Positions 1 through 10,796 of a stretch of 64,000 bases of DNA are shown here, one piece after another. The DNA is taken from assembly GCA_022495995.1 (NCBI GenBank), contig JAFEMH010000528.1, positions 62,001-126,000 on the forward strand, written 5' to 3'. Positions within the stretch are counted from its first letter, which is position 1. Each line of letters opens with the position of its first letter. A program made the position numbers and the translations under genes. Under the pieces are notes generated by a model. It saw only the letters and a list, made by a program, of their open reading frames with translations. It had not been told where the DNA came from and made no database searches. This DNA comes from Adenophora triphylla var. japonica (taxonomy: Eukaryota; Streptophyta; Magnoliopsida; Asterales; Campanulaceae).

Positions 1-528
1 CATATCTGAGGTTTCCAGAAGGTTTTGACCCCTCAAATCTTCTCCAAAATGGAAAATTCCTTCTCACAAACTTTATTTAAGGTGTCTAGAACAACTTTCA
101 TTCTCTGAGTTTATCCAGATTATGAAGTTTTAAGACCCTTGAATACATTTCAAAATCAAAGGTCCACTGCCTTTTTCATTCTGGCAGAAATGGCTCTCAA
201 CTTCAAAAGGTCTTTTGAGTACCAAATCTCAATCCAAAAATCTTCCAAAAAATCATGGGATCAGTTTAAAGTCTTAAAAAGATATCCCAATTTTTACTTT
301 TCTGAGTTTCAACTTATTTTGGCCAAAACACACACACACACACACACACAAATGATTTTCAGCTTGGAAGACTCGTTTTACGAGGCGCGTCGGGTGCACA
401 CTAACGTCCTTCCCGACGCGTAACATGACCTCCGAACCTAAAATCTCTGATCTCGGGCTTTTTTCAAAGTTTTGGCCCTCAAAATTAAAATGGCGTGGCG
501 ACTCCGTTTTCGTTGATTTTCTTTTAAA
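1..528 (+). other. Possible end of a gypsy-type LTR with primer-binding-like site
   Basis: No gene is visible. Positions 496-506 read TGGCGACTCCG, which resembles the tRNA-Arg-type primer-binding site reported for Ogre/Tat gypsy elements. The preceding sequence would then be the 3' part of an LTR. No second LTR and no gag are seen, so this is an inference from one short motif. It could equally be an unrelated AT-rich stretch with a GC-rich island near 380-425. Confidence 0.25.
329..350. repeat. (CA)11 microsatellite
   Basis: Eleven uninterrupted CA units. They account for the His-Thr run in one short open frame here, which is not a gene. Confidence 0.95.
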
Positions 529-1435
529 CAAAAAATGGGAAAATTTTCTGATACACACATCATCACACATAGGACTATGAACTTTCATACCACATATATA
601 AATATTCCAACACACTCTAGGTTGTGCCTTTGCCTTACCCTTACCCCACTAGGTGCGATACCCCAGGCAAGATCGTTAGGTGTATTCGAAATTGTGCTGG
701 TTTCGTGGGTGACTTGTACATCGTTATCGTCATCCTCATCCCCATCCCCCTCCCCATCCTCATCTATGTCTTATATGTGATGATAGGTTTTACATGTATA
801 GTTTATATTGGACTCATTCATCCAATCTAGGGTCGAATCCGAAGTATAGCCGGGAAATGGAGGGGTGTTGATTGGGTTCGAGGATTGAATAATTAGATCA
901 AACATAATTTGATCATTATGGTGAAAAGAGAATTATCAATTGGTACTAAATTTTGATGGAGTACATTTTGTGGGATTTGATTTTGTGGTGGGGAGTTGGG
1001 ATATGTAAATATATCATTAACTAGATCTTTCATGATAACTAGCAATATAAATTACCTAACAATTAAAATTAAAAATGCAGCACTTAAAAAAAAATTGAAT
1101 TTTCAAAAATTTATAAAGATTAAATACCTTTGACAATAGTTTACTAACAATAAAAGTAAACAATTATAATTTTTTTTTGTAATTTTCGAAATAGATGTAA
1201 TCACAAAGATTAATTAATTAGTGTAATAATTAACTAGCAAGATATGCAAATATAATGTTATTTTTTTTGGGATTTTTGAAATTTATGAAGATTAAAAATT
1301 TTTTAACTAATTAACACAATATTTAACTAGTGAGTAAACAATTAAATATTTAAAACAATAAAATTACCTTCGACTCTTACGATGCAATCACAAATATTCG
1401 TCTTGAAAATAATTTGATGGCTTGGATTTGAGAGA
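529..1435. other. Non-coding AT-rich stretch
   Basis: No supported gene. It contains a C-rich low-complexity run around 730-765 (CATCC/CCCCAT units), then AT-rich DNA with several poly-A/T runs from about 1080 onward. Confidence 0.6.
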
Positions 1436-1775
1436 ATTCTATGATGGATTGAATTTTTTTTTTGTGAGAATAATGGAAAGACTTCCTCTTCTATTTATAG
1501 TAATTATAAATTCATTTTGGACCAAATTTACCCCTAAATATGGCTGTTGAGAGGGTAATTATGTCCCAAAAAAATCAACCGGGCAAACGGGTCACAGACC
1601 AACGGATCTTCTGATTCGCGAGCCAAACCTCGACCCGTCACCCTAAACCCAATCCAGGCCCGTTCCATTTACCAAGCGGGCTACACGGGCCATGGTCAAC
1701 GGTCTGCACGACACGGGCTAGACGATCCACGGGCCACGGGCTTCGACCCAAAATGTCCAACTCCAACTATAATCT
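1436..1775 (-). mobile_element. Possible hAT-like 5' terminal region
   Basis: A minus-strand TATA box (complement of TATTTATA, 1492-1499) is followed outward by a GC-rich block (about 1575-1750) of repeated ACGGGC/GGCCC motifs, then AT-rich DNA. The same layout, a TATA box on the inner side and a GGCCC-rich subterminal block outside, recurs at 41517-42105. This layout is common at the promoter end of plant hAT elements. No transposase or clear inverted repeat partner is visible, so this is a structural inference only. Confidence 0.3.
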
Positions 1776-2403
1776 AAAACTCAAGAATAGATCATGTAAA
1801 CAAAAATTGCACTTCCAATCCTCATTATTGCTAGACCAACCAAAAAACCAAGTTAAAAAAAATACTGCTGAAAAAAGCTATCCTTGTAGCAGATTGTACG
1901 ATCAAAGTTGAGTGACTAAAGGTAACTTCTTTATTACTTTCGGTTGTTAATATATTAATTTTTTTAGCATAAGAACTACATGTTTAATAAGAGATCATAA
2001 CTTAACTTTATAAGTATGCCCAAATGACACATTTTTCAAAAGTTATACTAGATGTACTAAATTTCAATTTTTGAAAAGAGAAAAAAAGGTGATCCGAATC
2101 ATCTTGACATGAAATTATGTGACATAATGCTAGATTATGACATTGTATCCATAGAATACACAGATGAATCATGCAACATTCTTTTATAAAAATTAACAAT
2201 AATAATTCAATCCGATTGAGAGAGAGCGGAAGTTATGTTTACTCTAAACAAGTCTGATAAATGCAACAAAGGATGAGTAAAGGAGACTTGTGGAATGGGG
2301 ACGCTGTAAGGGTATTCAGATCGTCGTCGATCAACTGGAGATGTATAAGACGAAACTATATTTGTAGTTCAGATTTTGAAACAAACCCATCATTATTATC
2401 ACA
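1776..2403. other. Non-coding AT-rich stretch
   Basis: Nothing recognisable. The single short open frame here has no family features. Confidence 0.55.
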
Positions 2404-2495
2404 TACTCCCTCTGTTCCGTAAAGTGTGTCCTTGTTAAAATAAATGTTATTAAATTTCTTTGGACATTCATGGGATGTGACTGGTGAATAAGAAA
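2404..2495. mobile_element. Truncated Stowaway-like MITE end
   Basis: It starts with CTCCCTCTGTTCC after TA, like the termini of the complete MITEs in this window, but no matching right end exists before the next MITE begins at 2498. It is probably a 5' remnant. Confidence 0.45.
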
Positions 2496-2497
2496 TA

Positions 2498-2771
2498 CTC
2501 CCTCCGTTCCCTATTTATGTGTACACTTTTTATTTTGGGCGTTCCAAATTTACGTGCACATTTTCTAAAATGGAAAGAAATCTTTACATTCCCTCCACTC
2601 ATTCTCTCTCCTACATTATTTTAATACTCACAACACCATTATAATTTACTATTCCCTCAACTCATTCTCTCTCCTATTTTATTTTCACACTCACAACACT
2701 TTCAATATAATACTTTCTCCTTAATTTACGTGAAAAGTCAAACTAGGCACCTAGGTATGGGTCGGAGGGAG
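2498..2771. mobile_element. Stowaway-like MITE with CTCCCTCCG termini
   Basis: A 274-bp element starts CTCCCTCCGTTCC and ends GGTCGGAGGGAG, so the ends are inverted repeats. It is flanked by TA on both sides (2496-2497, 2772-2773). TA target duplication and CTCCCTCCG ends are characteristic of plant Stowaway/Tc1-mariner MITEs. It encodes nothing. Confidence 0.85.
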
Positions 2772-2773
2772 TA

Positions 2774-3184
2774 ATTATTATTTCAATTTAATGCTCTATT
2801 CAAAGCAAGAGATTTTTCAGAGAATTTTCCTATTTATAAATATTTTTAGCTTTTATATATTAAGATATTTTGGATATATATAGGACTATTTACATTTAAA
2901 AAAATATAAACATAATTTATTTTTATAAGACAATCTTTTAATTTTATTATTTAATTTTAATTGGGCCAATTTTTGTTATACGTGCATGCGTTGCGTTGTA
3001 TCACAAACACATTTCTTTCTCCATCATCAAATCTTTTAATAATGGAGTATTATTTATGCAGTTTATTTAAAGTTGGGCATGCACAAACTTTAGGGTATTG
3101 CAGCGAAGGCAATTGTAGATTTACTTTTAAAATGTTAATGTCGGAATAAGTACTTTTAAGAGCCTTAATTAACATTAGACATTA
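2774..3184. other. Non-coding AT-rich stretch
   Basis: AT-rich DNA with no supported gene or repeat structure. Confidence 0.5.
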
Positions 3185-3320
3185 TAAAATTCAAAACATA
3201 CAAGACTTTGCTTCATTTAAGCTCATGCTTTCTCAAGGCATTGACCCAGGTTCGATTCCCACTACCTACATTTTACATTTTACATTTTACATTTTACATT
3301 TTGTATTTTGAATTTTTTGA
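3185..3320 (+). mobile_element. SINE-like fragment with Pol III B-box and ACATTTT tail
   Basis: Positions 3249-3259 read GGTTCGATTCC, a perfect Pol III B-box. They are followed within about 10 bases by five tandem ACATTTT-like units (3268-3304). A tRNA-like B-box followed by a simple-repeat tail is the layout of tRNA-derived plant SINEs. I do not see a good A-box upstream, so it is either 5' truncated or divergent. Confidence 0.4.
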
Positions 3321-3386
3321 AGAAAAAAGAAAGGACGGGCCTGGGCGGTGGCGGGCAGTGGGTGTCGGGCTGACAGGCCGCCCCAT

Positions 3387-3400
3387 GAATTCGGCACGAG
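3387..3400 (+). other. Exact match to a cDNA-library EcoRI adaptor
   Basis: The 14 bases GAATTCGGCACGAG are identical to the EcoRI adaptor long used for directional cDNA libraries. They sit next to a GC-rich block (3335-3385) that differs sharply from its AT-rich surroundings. This may be chance or a foreign or chimeric sequence. Confidence 0.5.
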
Positions 3401-3508
3401 TTGTTTATCATGTGAGAGAGTAAGGGTAACATTGGTATTTCATATAAAATGTTCGGTGGGTGTATACGAAATTTTGATTTGAACTTTAAATACCATAGAG
3501 TAAGTTTT

Positions 3509-3772
3509 AGGGAAAATCTGTTTCTCCATAAGTTATAAAAAACACACTTTTCATTCTTAAAAATATCGAGTTTAGATCTTAAAACATTGATTTTAGGCCT
3601 TAAAATACCTAGAAAATAAAATAGTGAGTTTAGGCGTTAAAACAGTGAGTTTAAGCTAGAAAATAAAATAACGAGTTTAGGCCTTAAAACAGTGAGTTTA
3701 TGCTTTAAAACACCAAGTCGATATATTAAAAAACAGGACTTTTTATAACTTATGGAGAAACAAGTTTTCCCC
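3509..3772. mobile_element. MITE with about 33-bp terminal inverted repeats
   Basis: The left end (3510-3544, GGGAAAATCTGTTTCTCC...) is the inverted repeat of the right end (3738-3772, ...GGAGAAACAAGTTTTCCCC), and both include ATAAGTTATAAAAA. The interior is a set of imperfect repeats containing GAGTTTAGGC and TTAAAACAGTGAG. It is non-coding. The superfamily is undetermined because the target duplication is not clear. Confidence 0.75.
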
Positions 3773-4589
3773 AAAATTTTCTGTAAGTTATTATGGAGAA
3801 TGATTTTGATTTAATTATAAATGAAATCTAAAACTTGTTATTGATTTATCATCAACAATACTATCAATACAAAGTTTCAAATTTTCATTAAAATATTTAA
3901 ATCAGTCTAAAATTCTAAAATTATTACTCAAAGTTAGTTTATAATAACTACTAAAAAATGAAAATATCATTTTGGAACATAGAGAGTATCATATTAGCTT
4001 GTGAATATTTTTGTTTTTGTGCTTTATTTATTTGTTTGTTTCTATATTTCTTGCTTGTGGATAAATTGCATTAAAATTATTATTTTTTATTTATATTTAT
4101 ATAGAGTAAACTAAAAAAGAAAATGTCACATGTAATTTAGCATTGGGCGGATAAAGTATTTGTTAGGATAATTGTCCGTTAGAAAAGGATTTACAAAAAA
4201 AGTGGAAAATAACCCAAATGAATTTTCATTTTAAATTCAAGGATCATTTTGAAAAAATTAATTTTTTTATTAAACAAATAAGCATTATTTTTTCTATTCA
4301 CTTTCAAAATTTTAGTTTTACAAAAATATAATGATATATGAAAAAAAAAATCTGAAAAATATTTTTTTTTAACAAAAGAAAATATTTTAGGGACAAAGTA
4401 TTTGATGAAAAAGTTTTAAAATGTCATTTATTTTGGGATAAAAGTGGTCATTTATTTTAGATATTTTGGAACAAAAATGGTTATTCAATTTGAAAGATAC
4501 CAATACAAATAATGAAATTTATCAGTTTGGATCCCATCTTTTTTTCTTTCCACAATGCTATAAGTATGACCTACATTTGTACAAAATTA
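3773..4589. other. Non-coding AT-rich stretch
   Basis: Very AT-rich with poly-A/T runs. No gene or structured repeat is recognised. Confidence 0.5.
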
Positions 4590-5335
4590 AGACACTTGAA
4601 CAAAATAGTCCAAGTCCTTGCTCAGATCCGCCCACTCGGGGGGGGGGCCGAAACGAAGCAATCCAAGGCCTTGCTCGGGTTAGCCCGCTCGGAGGCCCAA
4701 CACCCGCGATCATTATAGGCCCAATCCAATCTTCCTCGTAGTCCATACGTCCAAACATAACCTCGGTCATCATCAATACCGAGTACAAGCTCGAGGCAGT
4801 AGGGGGACGAGCATGTCCTTATGCGGGATCTTCATTGCTAAATAGACTTTGGGGGGCCTAGAAGGCCAGCGAGCTCGGCTACTCGTTAAGGCCGAGCAAG
4901 GATCTCCTTAACCGAGCAGGATTCTACTTGGACAATCCAATTCTTTTAAGGATTCTAGTCTTTCTAATGGTCCAAATGTACTCGAGATTCACTTTTCTAA
5001 TACAATTCGACTACGAGATTTCTATTCTGGAGGATTACTCTGCTGCCTACCTATAAATAAGAGGTCTCAATGCCAAAATCAGGTATATTTTATCTTTAAT
5101 CTCTTTCCCTTTAGTTTGATTATTATTCTCTTTAAAGGATTCCTACTCTCAAGTCGGAGGGCCTTCGCCGGAGAAGCCCCGACTTAGTTTACGTGTTTGT
5201 TCTTCTATTTTAGGCTTTATCAATGCAAATCCAGGTATTCGATCCGTTGATTCTGGCTGGATTGACCCAAAGACATTTTTGGCTCGATCAATTTGATTCT
5301 ATAGCCGGGAAACGACATAATTTTGCCCTCATAAA
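4590..5335 (+). mobile_element. LTR-type retrotransposon fragment or solo LTR
   Basis: This GC-richer island contains a TATA box (TATAAATA, 5052-5059) and, about 100 bp downstream, the block CGGAGGGCCTTCGCCGG (5156-5172) of the kind found in R/U5 of plant gypsy LTRs. Upstream are CTCGG-rich U3-like sequences. The boundaries are approximate and no target duplication was found. A solo or truncated gypsy LTR is the best reading. Confidence 0.45.
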
Positions 5336-5625
5336 ACCCTAAAACCTTATTTTTCTTGCTGGGTTTTTCTCCAGTTTTCGACGCGTCAATGGTTTCTCAT
5401 CAAAATTCAATCAAGCGCGGTTAAAATAACTGTGTGAACTTGTAGACACCGCATTCTAAACACACTATATATGATTACACTAATCTAGTCTCGCCTTTTA
5501 ATTTTAGGAATGAGATCTATAATTTTGTCATGTTTCATTAAGTTCCTGACTGAATCTGTTGGTTTGGACTTAACTGACTAACGAATAATCAAAGAGGGGC
5601 AAATGTTTCCTTATAATCAAGTGAA

Positions 5626-6204
5626 TCATTTAGCAATAAGACGAGCTTTATATATTTTCACATTACCTTGTGAATCCCTTTTGATCTTAAAGATCCATTT
5701 ACATTCGATGGGTTTCACATTATTAGGTAATGGAACAAGATCCCAAACGTCGTTGTCTTTCATGAATTTTAACTCTTCATTTATGGCATCGATCCATTTA
5801 TAAGAATTTGGACTATTAATGGCTTTATGGAAGGTGAGCGGTTCATCTCCTACTAAGTCTAAGTGTTCCTCATTCTCGGCAAGATACACATTATAATTAG
5901 CCGAAATCGCGCTTCTTCTTACTCTATTAGATCTCCTTAAGGGCACCGATTCTTCTTGATTTTGAGGTTGTTGAATTTGATCCTCATTAACAACATTTTC
6001 ATGTTGTTTGATATTTATAGGAGGTTCTATATAGTTTTGAATTATATGTTCTTGTTGAATTTCAGGTACAAATACTTGATTTCCAATATGAACGATGGGA
6101 AGAGGTATATAAATGAATTCCTCTTCCTCTTTAAATTCAAAACTATTTCTAATTTTTCCTCTAAATTCAAAATAGATAGAGATATCATTTGAAGGTTTGC
6201 ACAA
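5626..6204 (-). pseudogene. Ty1/copia polyprotein fragment (start of reverse transcriptase)
   Basis: A 192-aa open frame carries the linker upstream of copia reverse transcriptase and then the start of the RT domain (residues about 125-192). Diagnostic pieces are WIDAINEELKFM, NDVWDLVPLP, ECKWIFKIK and YKARLIAK, which match the canonical copia motifs. It stops right after the ARLIAK block, where the GF(T/H)Q motif should follow, so the catalytic YVDD region is missing. No gag, integrase or LTRs are attached. It is a dead fragment, and the first Met is just a Met inside the polyprotein. Confidence 0.85.
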
Positions 6205-6245
6205 TTATTAAAAAATGTAAAATTGTACTAAATAAATATCAAATA

Positions 6246-6534
6246 CTCCCTCCATCCTTTCCTTTCGACTTATAATTTTCTTTTTCGACACGAAAATTAA
6301 AAAATAATAATATGATGAAAGAAGAGAGAATAAGTAGAGGAAGTATTGTAAATATGAAAAGTAAAATAAGAGAAAAAATAAGTGAGAGAAATAATAAATG
6401 AATTGTTGTTGTAAATATAACAAGTGAATTTTATTGAATATATAAATAATATAAACTTGTCATTTTGGGACATCCTAAATTAAATGGGACACCCAAAATG
6501 ACAAATTATCCCAGGTTGGATGAAACGGAGGGAG
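6246..6534. mobile_element. Stowaway-like MITE
   Basis: A 289-bp element starts CTCCCTCCATCC and ends GGATGAAACGGAGGGAG, flanked by TA (6244-6245, 6535-6536). The interior is A-rich with AGAGA motifs and non-coding. Confidence 0.85.
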
Positions 6535-6820
6535 TATACTCTTATTAATTGTTTCTTTCTAATATATTATCTCACACAAGGGGTACAATTAATGAAATGT
6601 AATAATTTTCAATGGAATAACTTGAAGATTTTAAAACATCTATTTTGAACCAAAATCTGTGACTCAAAACGACATCTATATACGAGTAACAATTACTCCC
6701 GCTGATTCAAAATAACTATAACATTTGAATTTTTCACATATTTTAAGGAAAACATTTATTATTAATAGTTAATGATAAAAATATCAAAATTATCCTTATT
6801 TAGTATTCCTCTTTCATAAA

Positions 6821-7192
6821 TTACTTCACATGAAAAATTAATAAATAGTTGAAACAAGTTCCAATGTAAGGGTACAATAAAAATTTGAATGATTTTGACT
6901 ACAAAAATGAAAATTATTTTGGACCTAACATTTTATTTAAAATGACAGATATTCTGGATGTGTTCACAACTCAAAACATTTACAAAGACAAAAACAATTT
7001 TAAATTACTTCACACGACAAATTAATAAATAGTTGAAACAAGTTTCAATGTAATTATGTAAGGGTATAATAAAAATTTGAATGATTTTGACTACAAAATT
7101 GAAAATTATTTTGGAGTAGAAATTTTGTTTAAAATGACAGATATTCTGGATGTGTTCACAACTCAAAATATTTACAAAGACAAAAAACAAAT
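6821..7192. repeat. Two direct copies of a roughly 180-bp sequence
   Basis: The block starting TTACTTCACA at 6821 recurs at 7005 (offset 184). Both copies contain AATAGTTGAAACAAGTT, GAATGATTTTGACTACAAAA and GACAGATATTCTGGATGTG. The copies differ by scattered substitutions and an insertion of about 9 bp. The second copy abuts the tRNA gene. Confidence 0.85.
7182..7187 (-). terminator. Pol III T6 terminator of the tRNA gene
   Basis: Six A on the plus strand, T6 on the transcribed minus strand, begin 15 bases past the tRNA 3' end. Runs of four or more T terminate RNA polymerase III. Confidence 0.7.
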
Positions 7193-7202
7193 TAGATAAC
7201 AC

Positions 7203-7275
7203 CGCCGTCTGTGGGAATCGAACCCACGACCACGTGGTTAAAAGCCACGCGCTCTACCAGCTGAGCTAAGACGGC
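7203..7275 (-). tRNA. tRNA-Lys (anticodon UUU)
   Basis: The minus strand folds into a complete cloverleaf of 73 nt. It has a 7-bp acceptor stem (GCCGTCT/AGACGGC), D-arm GCTC...GAGC, anticodon stem CGTGG/CCACG with loop CTTTTAA, 5-nt variable loop, T-arm GTGGG TTCGATT CCCAC and discriminator G. The anticodon at 7240-7242 is TTT, so it reads AAA/AAG lysine codons. There is no intron and CCA is not encoded, as expected for a nuclear gene. The internal A and B boxes are intact (B box GGTTCGATTCC). Confidence 0.97.
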
Positions 7276-7884
7276 TTTTACACACAAATAATCTGCTTAT
7301 ATTTTTATAATCATTCCCACTTTTCTCCATCAGACTTCTGAACAATTATTTTAGATTATTCTAATAAAAATATAAAATTTTATTGATAGTATTATTGACG
7401 GTGTATCAATTACAAGTTTTAGATTTATATTGGTATAATTATATTAACCTATAATTATTCCTCAAAGTTTCTGCATAGTAATGTTAAAAAAAATAAGAAT
7501 ATCATTTTGGGACGTGGCGAGTATTATGCAACAATACAGGGAGAATTAGAAATCTTTGCTATGAGCCTTTCAAAAAATTACTGAGTTTACGTGAAGAAGC
7601 AAATCTGTAGCTTTCTCTCTCTCTCTGACCATACAAATCAGATATGCTGTTAAAGCAATATTAATCAAAGAAGCTTATGACATTTAGCAAGGAAGAGATT
7701 TGGAAAGCAATCAGGAGACGATCACGCTCACACACTAGGCAAACTTTTAATGAAAAACTCTTGCTACTACAGATGGAAGATTGTAAACATCATATAAGAA
7801 TTCTTTCAGTAAAAGCATTAAGCAACTAAACACAATCTAGATAACTCTAATGTAGAACTAGTTTCACACTTTCACTTTCATTTA
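7276..7884. other. Spacer and probable 3' UTR of the DUF2828 gene
   Basis: No gene. A (CT)n run lies at about 7614-7627. The part nearest 7885 is probably the 3' UTR of the minus-strand gene that ends there. I could not assign a polyadenylation site. Confidence 0.5.
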
Positions 7885-9894
7885 TCAATCAAATACCTCA
7901 AGCTTTTTGTACTCTTCACCGGAAATAGCCGATTCCATGACATCCACAGGGCTCACGACTCCACCGCCTTCCAAGAACATAGTCAAAAGATTCTTTGAAA
8001 ACCCGCTAACCAGTGCCACCCCACTCTGAGTAGCCATCACCGGAGTAGAAGACGAGTTTCTCAGGTTCCAAAACACAATCTCAGGCACACTCTGATAACC
8101 TTTTTCTCCAAATTTCCTCTTTATAGCTTCATAATCCGTTTCCCAAGGATTCGAAGATGCCTGGTCAAATTCCATATCGCTGAAAACAAATACCCTTTTA
8201 ATCAATTGATCCTCCTTTAGTTTCCCTTCAACAGCAACATCAAGAATCCGATCAAATACTTTCTGGAAGTCTGTGTTCATTCCCCAACCCATCCATCTCA
8301 CAAACTCGGTCTTATCAAGAAGGGTATCACCCTTAACTACCTGAAGCTCAGGATTTTCACTAAAGGTGATCAATTTACCCTTCCATGGTTCTTCACTAAG
8401 CTCTGAAACCAATATACCTAGTGCAACAGAAACCTCCATTGGGACCCCACTCATACTTCCAGAGACATCACAAACCGCAATACAATTACTCAATTTCCCT
8501 TTCTTGGCCATGTCATCTACCATTCTTTTCCATTGAAGCTCTGCTACCTCCCTCCCGTCTTCCTCATTCAGTCCTCCAATTATCTCATGAGGAAGCAAAG
8601 CTCCCGCAGCAATTTTTGCCTTGCCCGACTTGACATTCTCAAGATACTCGTTGAAACGATCTTCATCATGTTTCACAAACAGCTTCTTGTAGTTCTTCAT
8701 CGCAACAGAGGCGACCCTACCATAAGGAAGGGAACCCCAAAGATTCGCACTCATGAACACTTCAGGTAACTGAAGGGCATCATGCAGAGGCACAAGCACA
8801 TCTTTCCTCAACCTATTTCTAACCCTATATACATAATGCTTCTCATCAATGCCTTCATACTCACTATGACTATCTCGTGGATATAATTTCCTCGCTATGC
8901 TCTCACAAATCAGAGTGGCCTTATCATACGACGAGTCAATCGTGGGACACCATTTCCCAGCAAGACTTATCTCTTTCAATTTCCCATTATTCAAATTCTC
9001 AATATCTGATTTCAACAACTCAGCAAAAAAGTCAGATATTTGATCATGCAAGAATCTATAATCAAAATCAAGAGTATACTTATCTAATGCTGTTCTTGCT
9101 TTACCAAGCTCTCTCTCCTTCCTCAAAACCCTAGCTCTCTCTTTCTCCTCCTTAGCTTTCTCTTTCTCCTCTTTCAATTGCTCAGCAGTCTTCACAACTT
9201 TCTCCTTCTTTGGAATAGTTTCCTTCTTTTCCCTTTTCCTTTCCTCCTGATCCTCATCTTCTTCATCATCATCGCTCCCATAACTTATCCTTAGGGAAAA
9301 TCGATTTTCACTCCGTTTCCTTTTCGGTCTTTCCGCTCTCTCTCGCTTCCTCACATCAAATCCCCAAATAATTCTGTACAGAATTTCAAGCAAGTCCTTG
9401 AAATACCCAAACTCCGCGATCGCCTGGACATTGGAAGCGAGGGTTTTGGGGTGGTTTTTGTGCAACCAAAGCGCCGCCGTGTAAAACCCTTCCTTGTCCG
9501 ACTTACCAGTGCCTCTAACCCCTCTCAGATTACAAATCAACTTCAGCGCCGTCAATGGATTGTGAGCCCAAGCCGATTCCAGACGCACGATCAGATCTTC
9601 CTGTGGGGTGTCGGGAACAATGTGAAAGAAGAAATCCAGACACGGGTTTCCGGTGGACACGAACGTCGGAGATAGATTCTCCGTCAAGCCCATCATCGGC
9701 GGATGGTCGGTGGAATCATCCTGATGGTCATCGGATGATTCCATCTCGGTGTCGGCAGGGTCCACGGGGGTTTTTTCATTTAGGTTGAGATTTTGGGTAG
9801 GAGGGATCGAGGTGTAAACGGGATCTTGGGCGGTTGAAGGTGGTTGTCGGAGGTGGAGCTCAGGTGGGCCGAGGAGTTGGATCGTTGACGCCAT
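7885..9894 (-). CDS. DUF2828 / vWA-like domain protein
   Basis: An intronless 669-aa plant protein of the DUF2828 family, whose biochemical role is unknown. Residues about 75-180 hold the conserved N-terminal block (TGNPCLDFFFHIVPDTP, then GTGKSDKEGFYTAALWLH). Residues 181-268 are a highly charged Lys/Glu-rich, probably coiled or disordered, linker with nuclear-localisation-like KRKR. The C-terminal half resembles a von Willebrand A fold: DVSGSMS at residues 476-482 is a canonical MIDAS DxSxS metal-binding motif (D476, S478, S480). Related TROVE/vWA proteins bind RNA or ligands, so a binding rather than enzymatic role is inferred. The frame is open from ATG to TGA-type stop with no damage. 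Single-exon structure and this length are usual for the plant family. The start codon is the first Met in frame, 67-73 bp downstream of a TATA box. Confidence 0.92.
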   Translation of the reverse strand: MASTIQLLGPPELHLRQPPSTAQDPVYTSIPPTQNLNLNEKTPVDPADTEMESSDDHQDDSTDHPPMMGLTENLSPTFVSTGNPCLDFFFHIVPDTPQEDLIVRLESAWAHNPLTALKLICNLRGVRGTGKSDKEGFYTAALWLHKNHPKTLASNVQAIAEFGYFKDLLEILYRIIWGFDVRKRERAERPKRKRSENRFSLRISYGSDDDEEDEDQEERKREKKETIPKKEKVVKTAEQLKEEKEKAKEEKERARVLRKERELGKARTALDKYTLDFDYRFLHDQISDFFAELLKSDIENLNNGKLKEISLAGKWCPTIDSSYDKATLICESIARKLYPRDSHSEYEGIDEKHYVYRVRNRLRKDVLVPLHDALQLPEVFMSANLWGSLPYGRVASVAMKNYKKLFVKHDEDRFNEYLENVKSGKAKIAAGALLPHEIIGGLNEEDGREVAELQWKRMVDDMAKKGKLSNCIAVCDVSGSMSGVPMEVSVALGILVSELSEEPWKGKLITFSENPELQVVKGDTLLDKTEFVRWMGWGMNTDFQKVFDRILDVAVEGKLKEDQLIKRVFVFSDMEFDQASSNPWETDYEAIKRKFGEKGYQSVPEIVFWNLRNSSSTPVMATQSGVALVSGFSKNLLTMFLEGGGVVSPVDVMESAISGEEYKKLEVFD

Positions 9895-9960
9895 AGTATA
9901 AGTGATTTTTATTTTCTTAAAGCAATTTTAAAGCGATTTGGGAATGGAAAATGAAATAGA

Positions 9961-9967
9961 TTATATA
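9961..9967 (-). promoter_or_regulatory. TATA box of the DUF2828 gene
   Basis: The minus strand reads TATATAA here, 67-73 bp upstream of the ATG at 9894, a normal plant spacing allowing a short 5' UTR. Confidence 0.55.
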
Positions 9968-10047
9968 GCCAGCTCGAAACGTGGTGCACACTGCATTTGC
10001 GTGCTGGCCTATAGTCACGTGTTTTGTCGCGATTTGATTGCCTTAAA

Positions 10048-10796
10048 TAGGGGCGTAAATATGGTTCGTTTTAATTCCTTTGAGCCCAATTTAGTCTTTT
10101 TAGAAAAATCTCAAATCAAATCGTATTATTATGAAAAAATTCAAATTGAATCGAACTCAACCATAATAGTTTGGTTTGATTTGATTTGAGCCGTGATTTA
10201 ATTTTACGGTACGAATCGCGATTTAAAACACAATTCAAACCACGATTCAAACCGTAAAATAGAATACGGCTTAAACCATTAATTAGAAAATGGTTTCAGA
10301 CTACCAATTCATTGTCATGTTTATTTCAATTTTCCAGACATATCATACAGAAAATATTCAAAATTTAAATAAAATTGTGATTCAATGTTTATGATAACAA
10401 CAAAACATTTGAGTACTTGTAATGGTATGTGCTAAAAAGTGAATTAACATTATTACATGAAGATTAATAAAAAAAAATAGGGTTATGGGCCAAAATCCAT
10501 GAATAGAATTAGAAAAGGTTTTCAAATCTTAAATGTAAGGTGCAAATGAAATATATGTATATCTATGATTAATATTAGACGTTTTGGTGTTTTGGTTTAT
10601 CGGTTCGTTTGATGGTTCGGTCTCGCGGTCTCGAACCGTGGTTTGGGGGCGCAGACCGCAGATCAAATCGAACCACACGGTTTAACAATTTTTGTAACCG
10701 AACTAAACCACTATTGCTTGAAAACCGAACTAAACTGTGTGGTTTGGATTGGTTTGGTTTCGAACCGCGATTTGTAACGAACCACTTACACCCCTA
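10048..10796. mobile_element. hAT-like non-autonomous element
   Basis: The left end (TAGGGGCGTAAATATGGTTCG, 10048 onward) and the right end (CGAACCACTTACACCCCTA, to 10796) are inverted repeats. Inside each end are many short GGTTCG/CGAACC and GGTTTGGTT motifs, the subterminal repeats typical of plant hAT elements. No transposase frame is present. Flanks CCTTAAAT and TCATAAAT could be a decayed 8-bp target duplication, but they are not exact and one lies 2 bp from the end. Confidence 0.6.

Noticed and set aside
8421..9788. Several plus-strand frames of 70-85 aa opposite the DUF2828 gene
   Set aside because: Antisense shadows of a conserved coding sequence.
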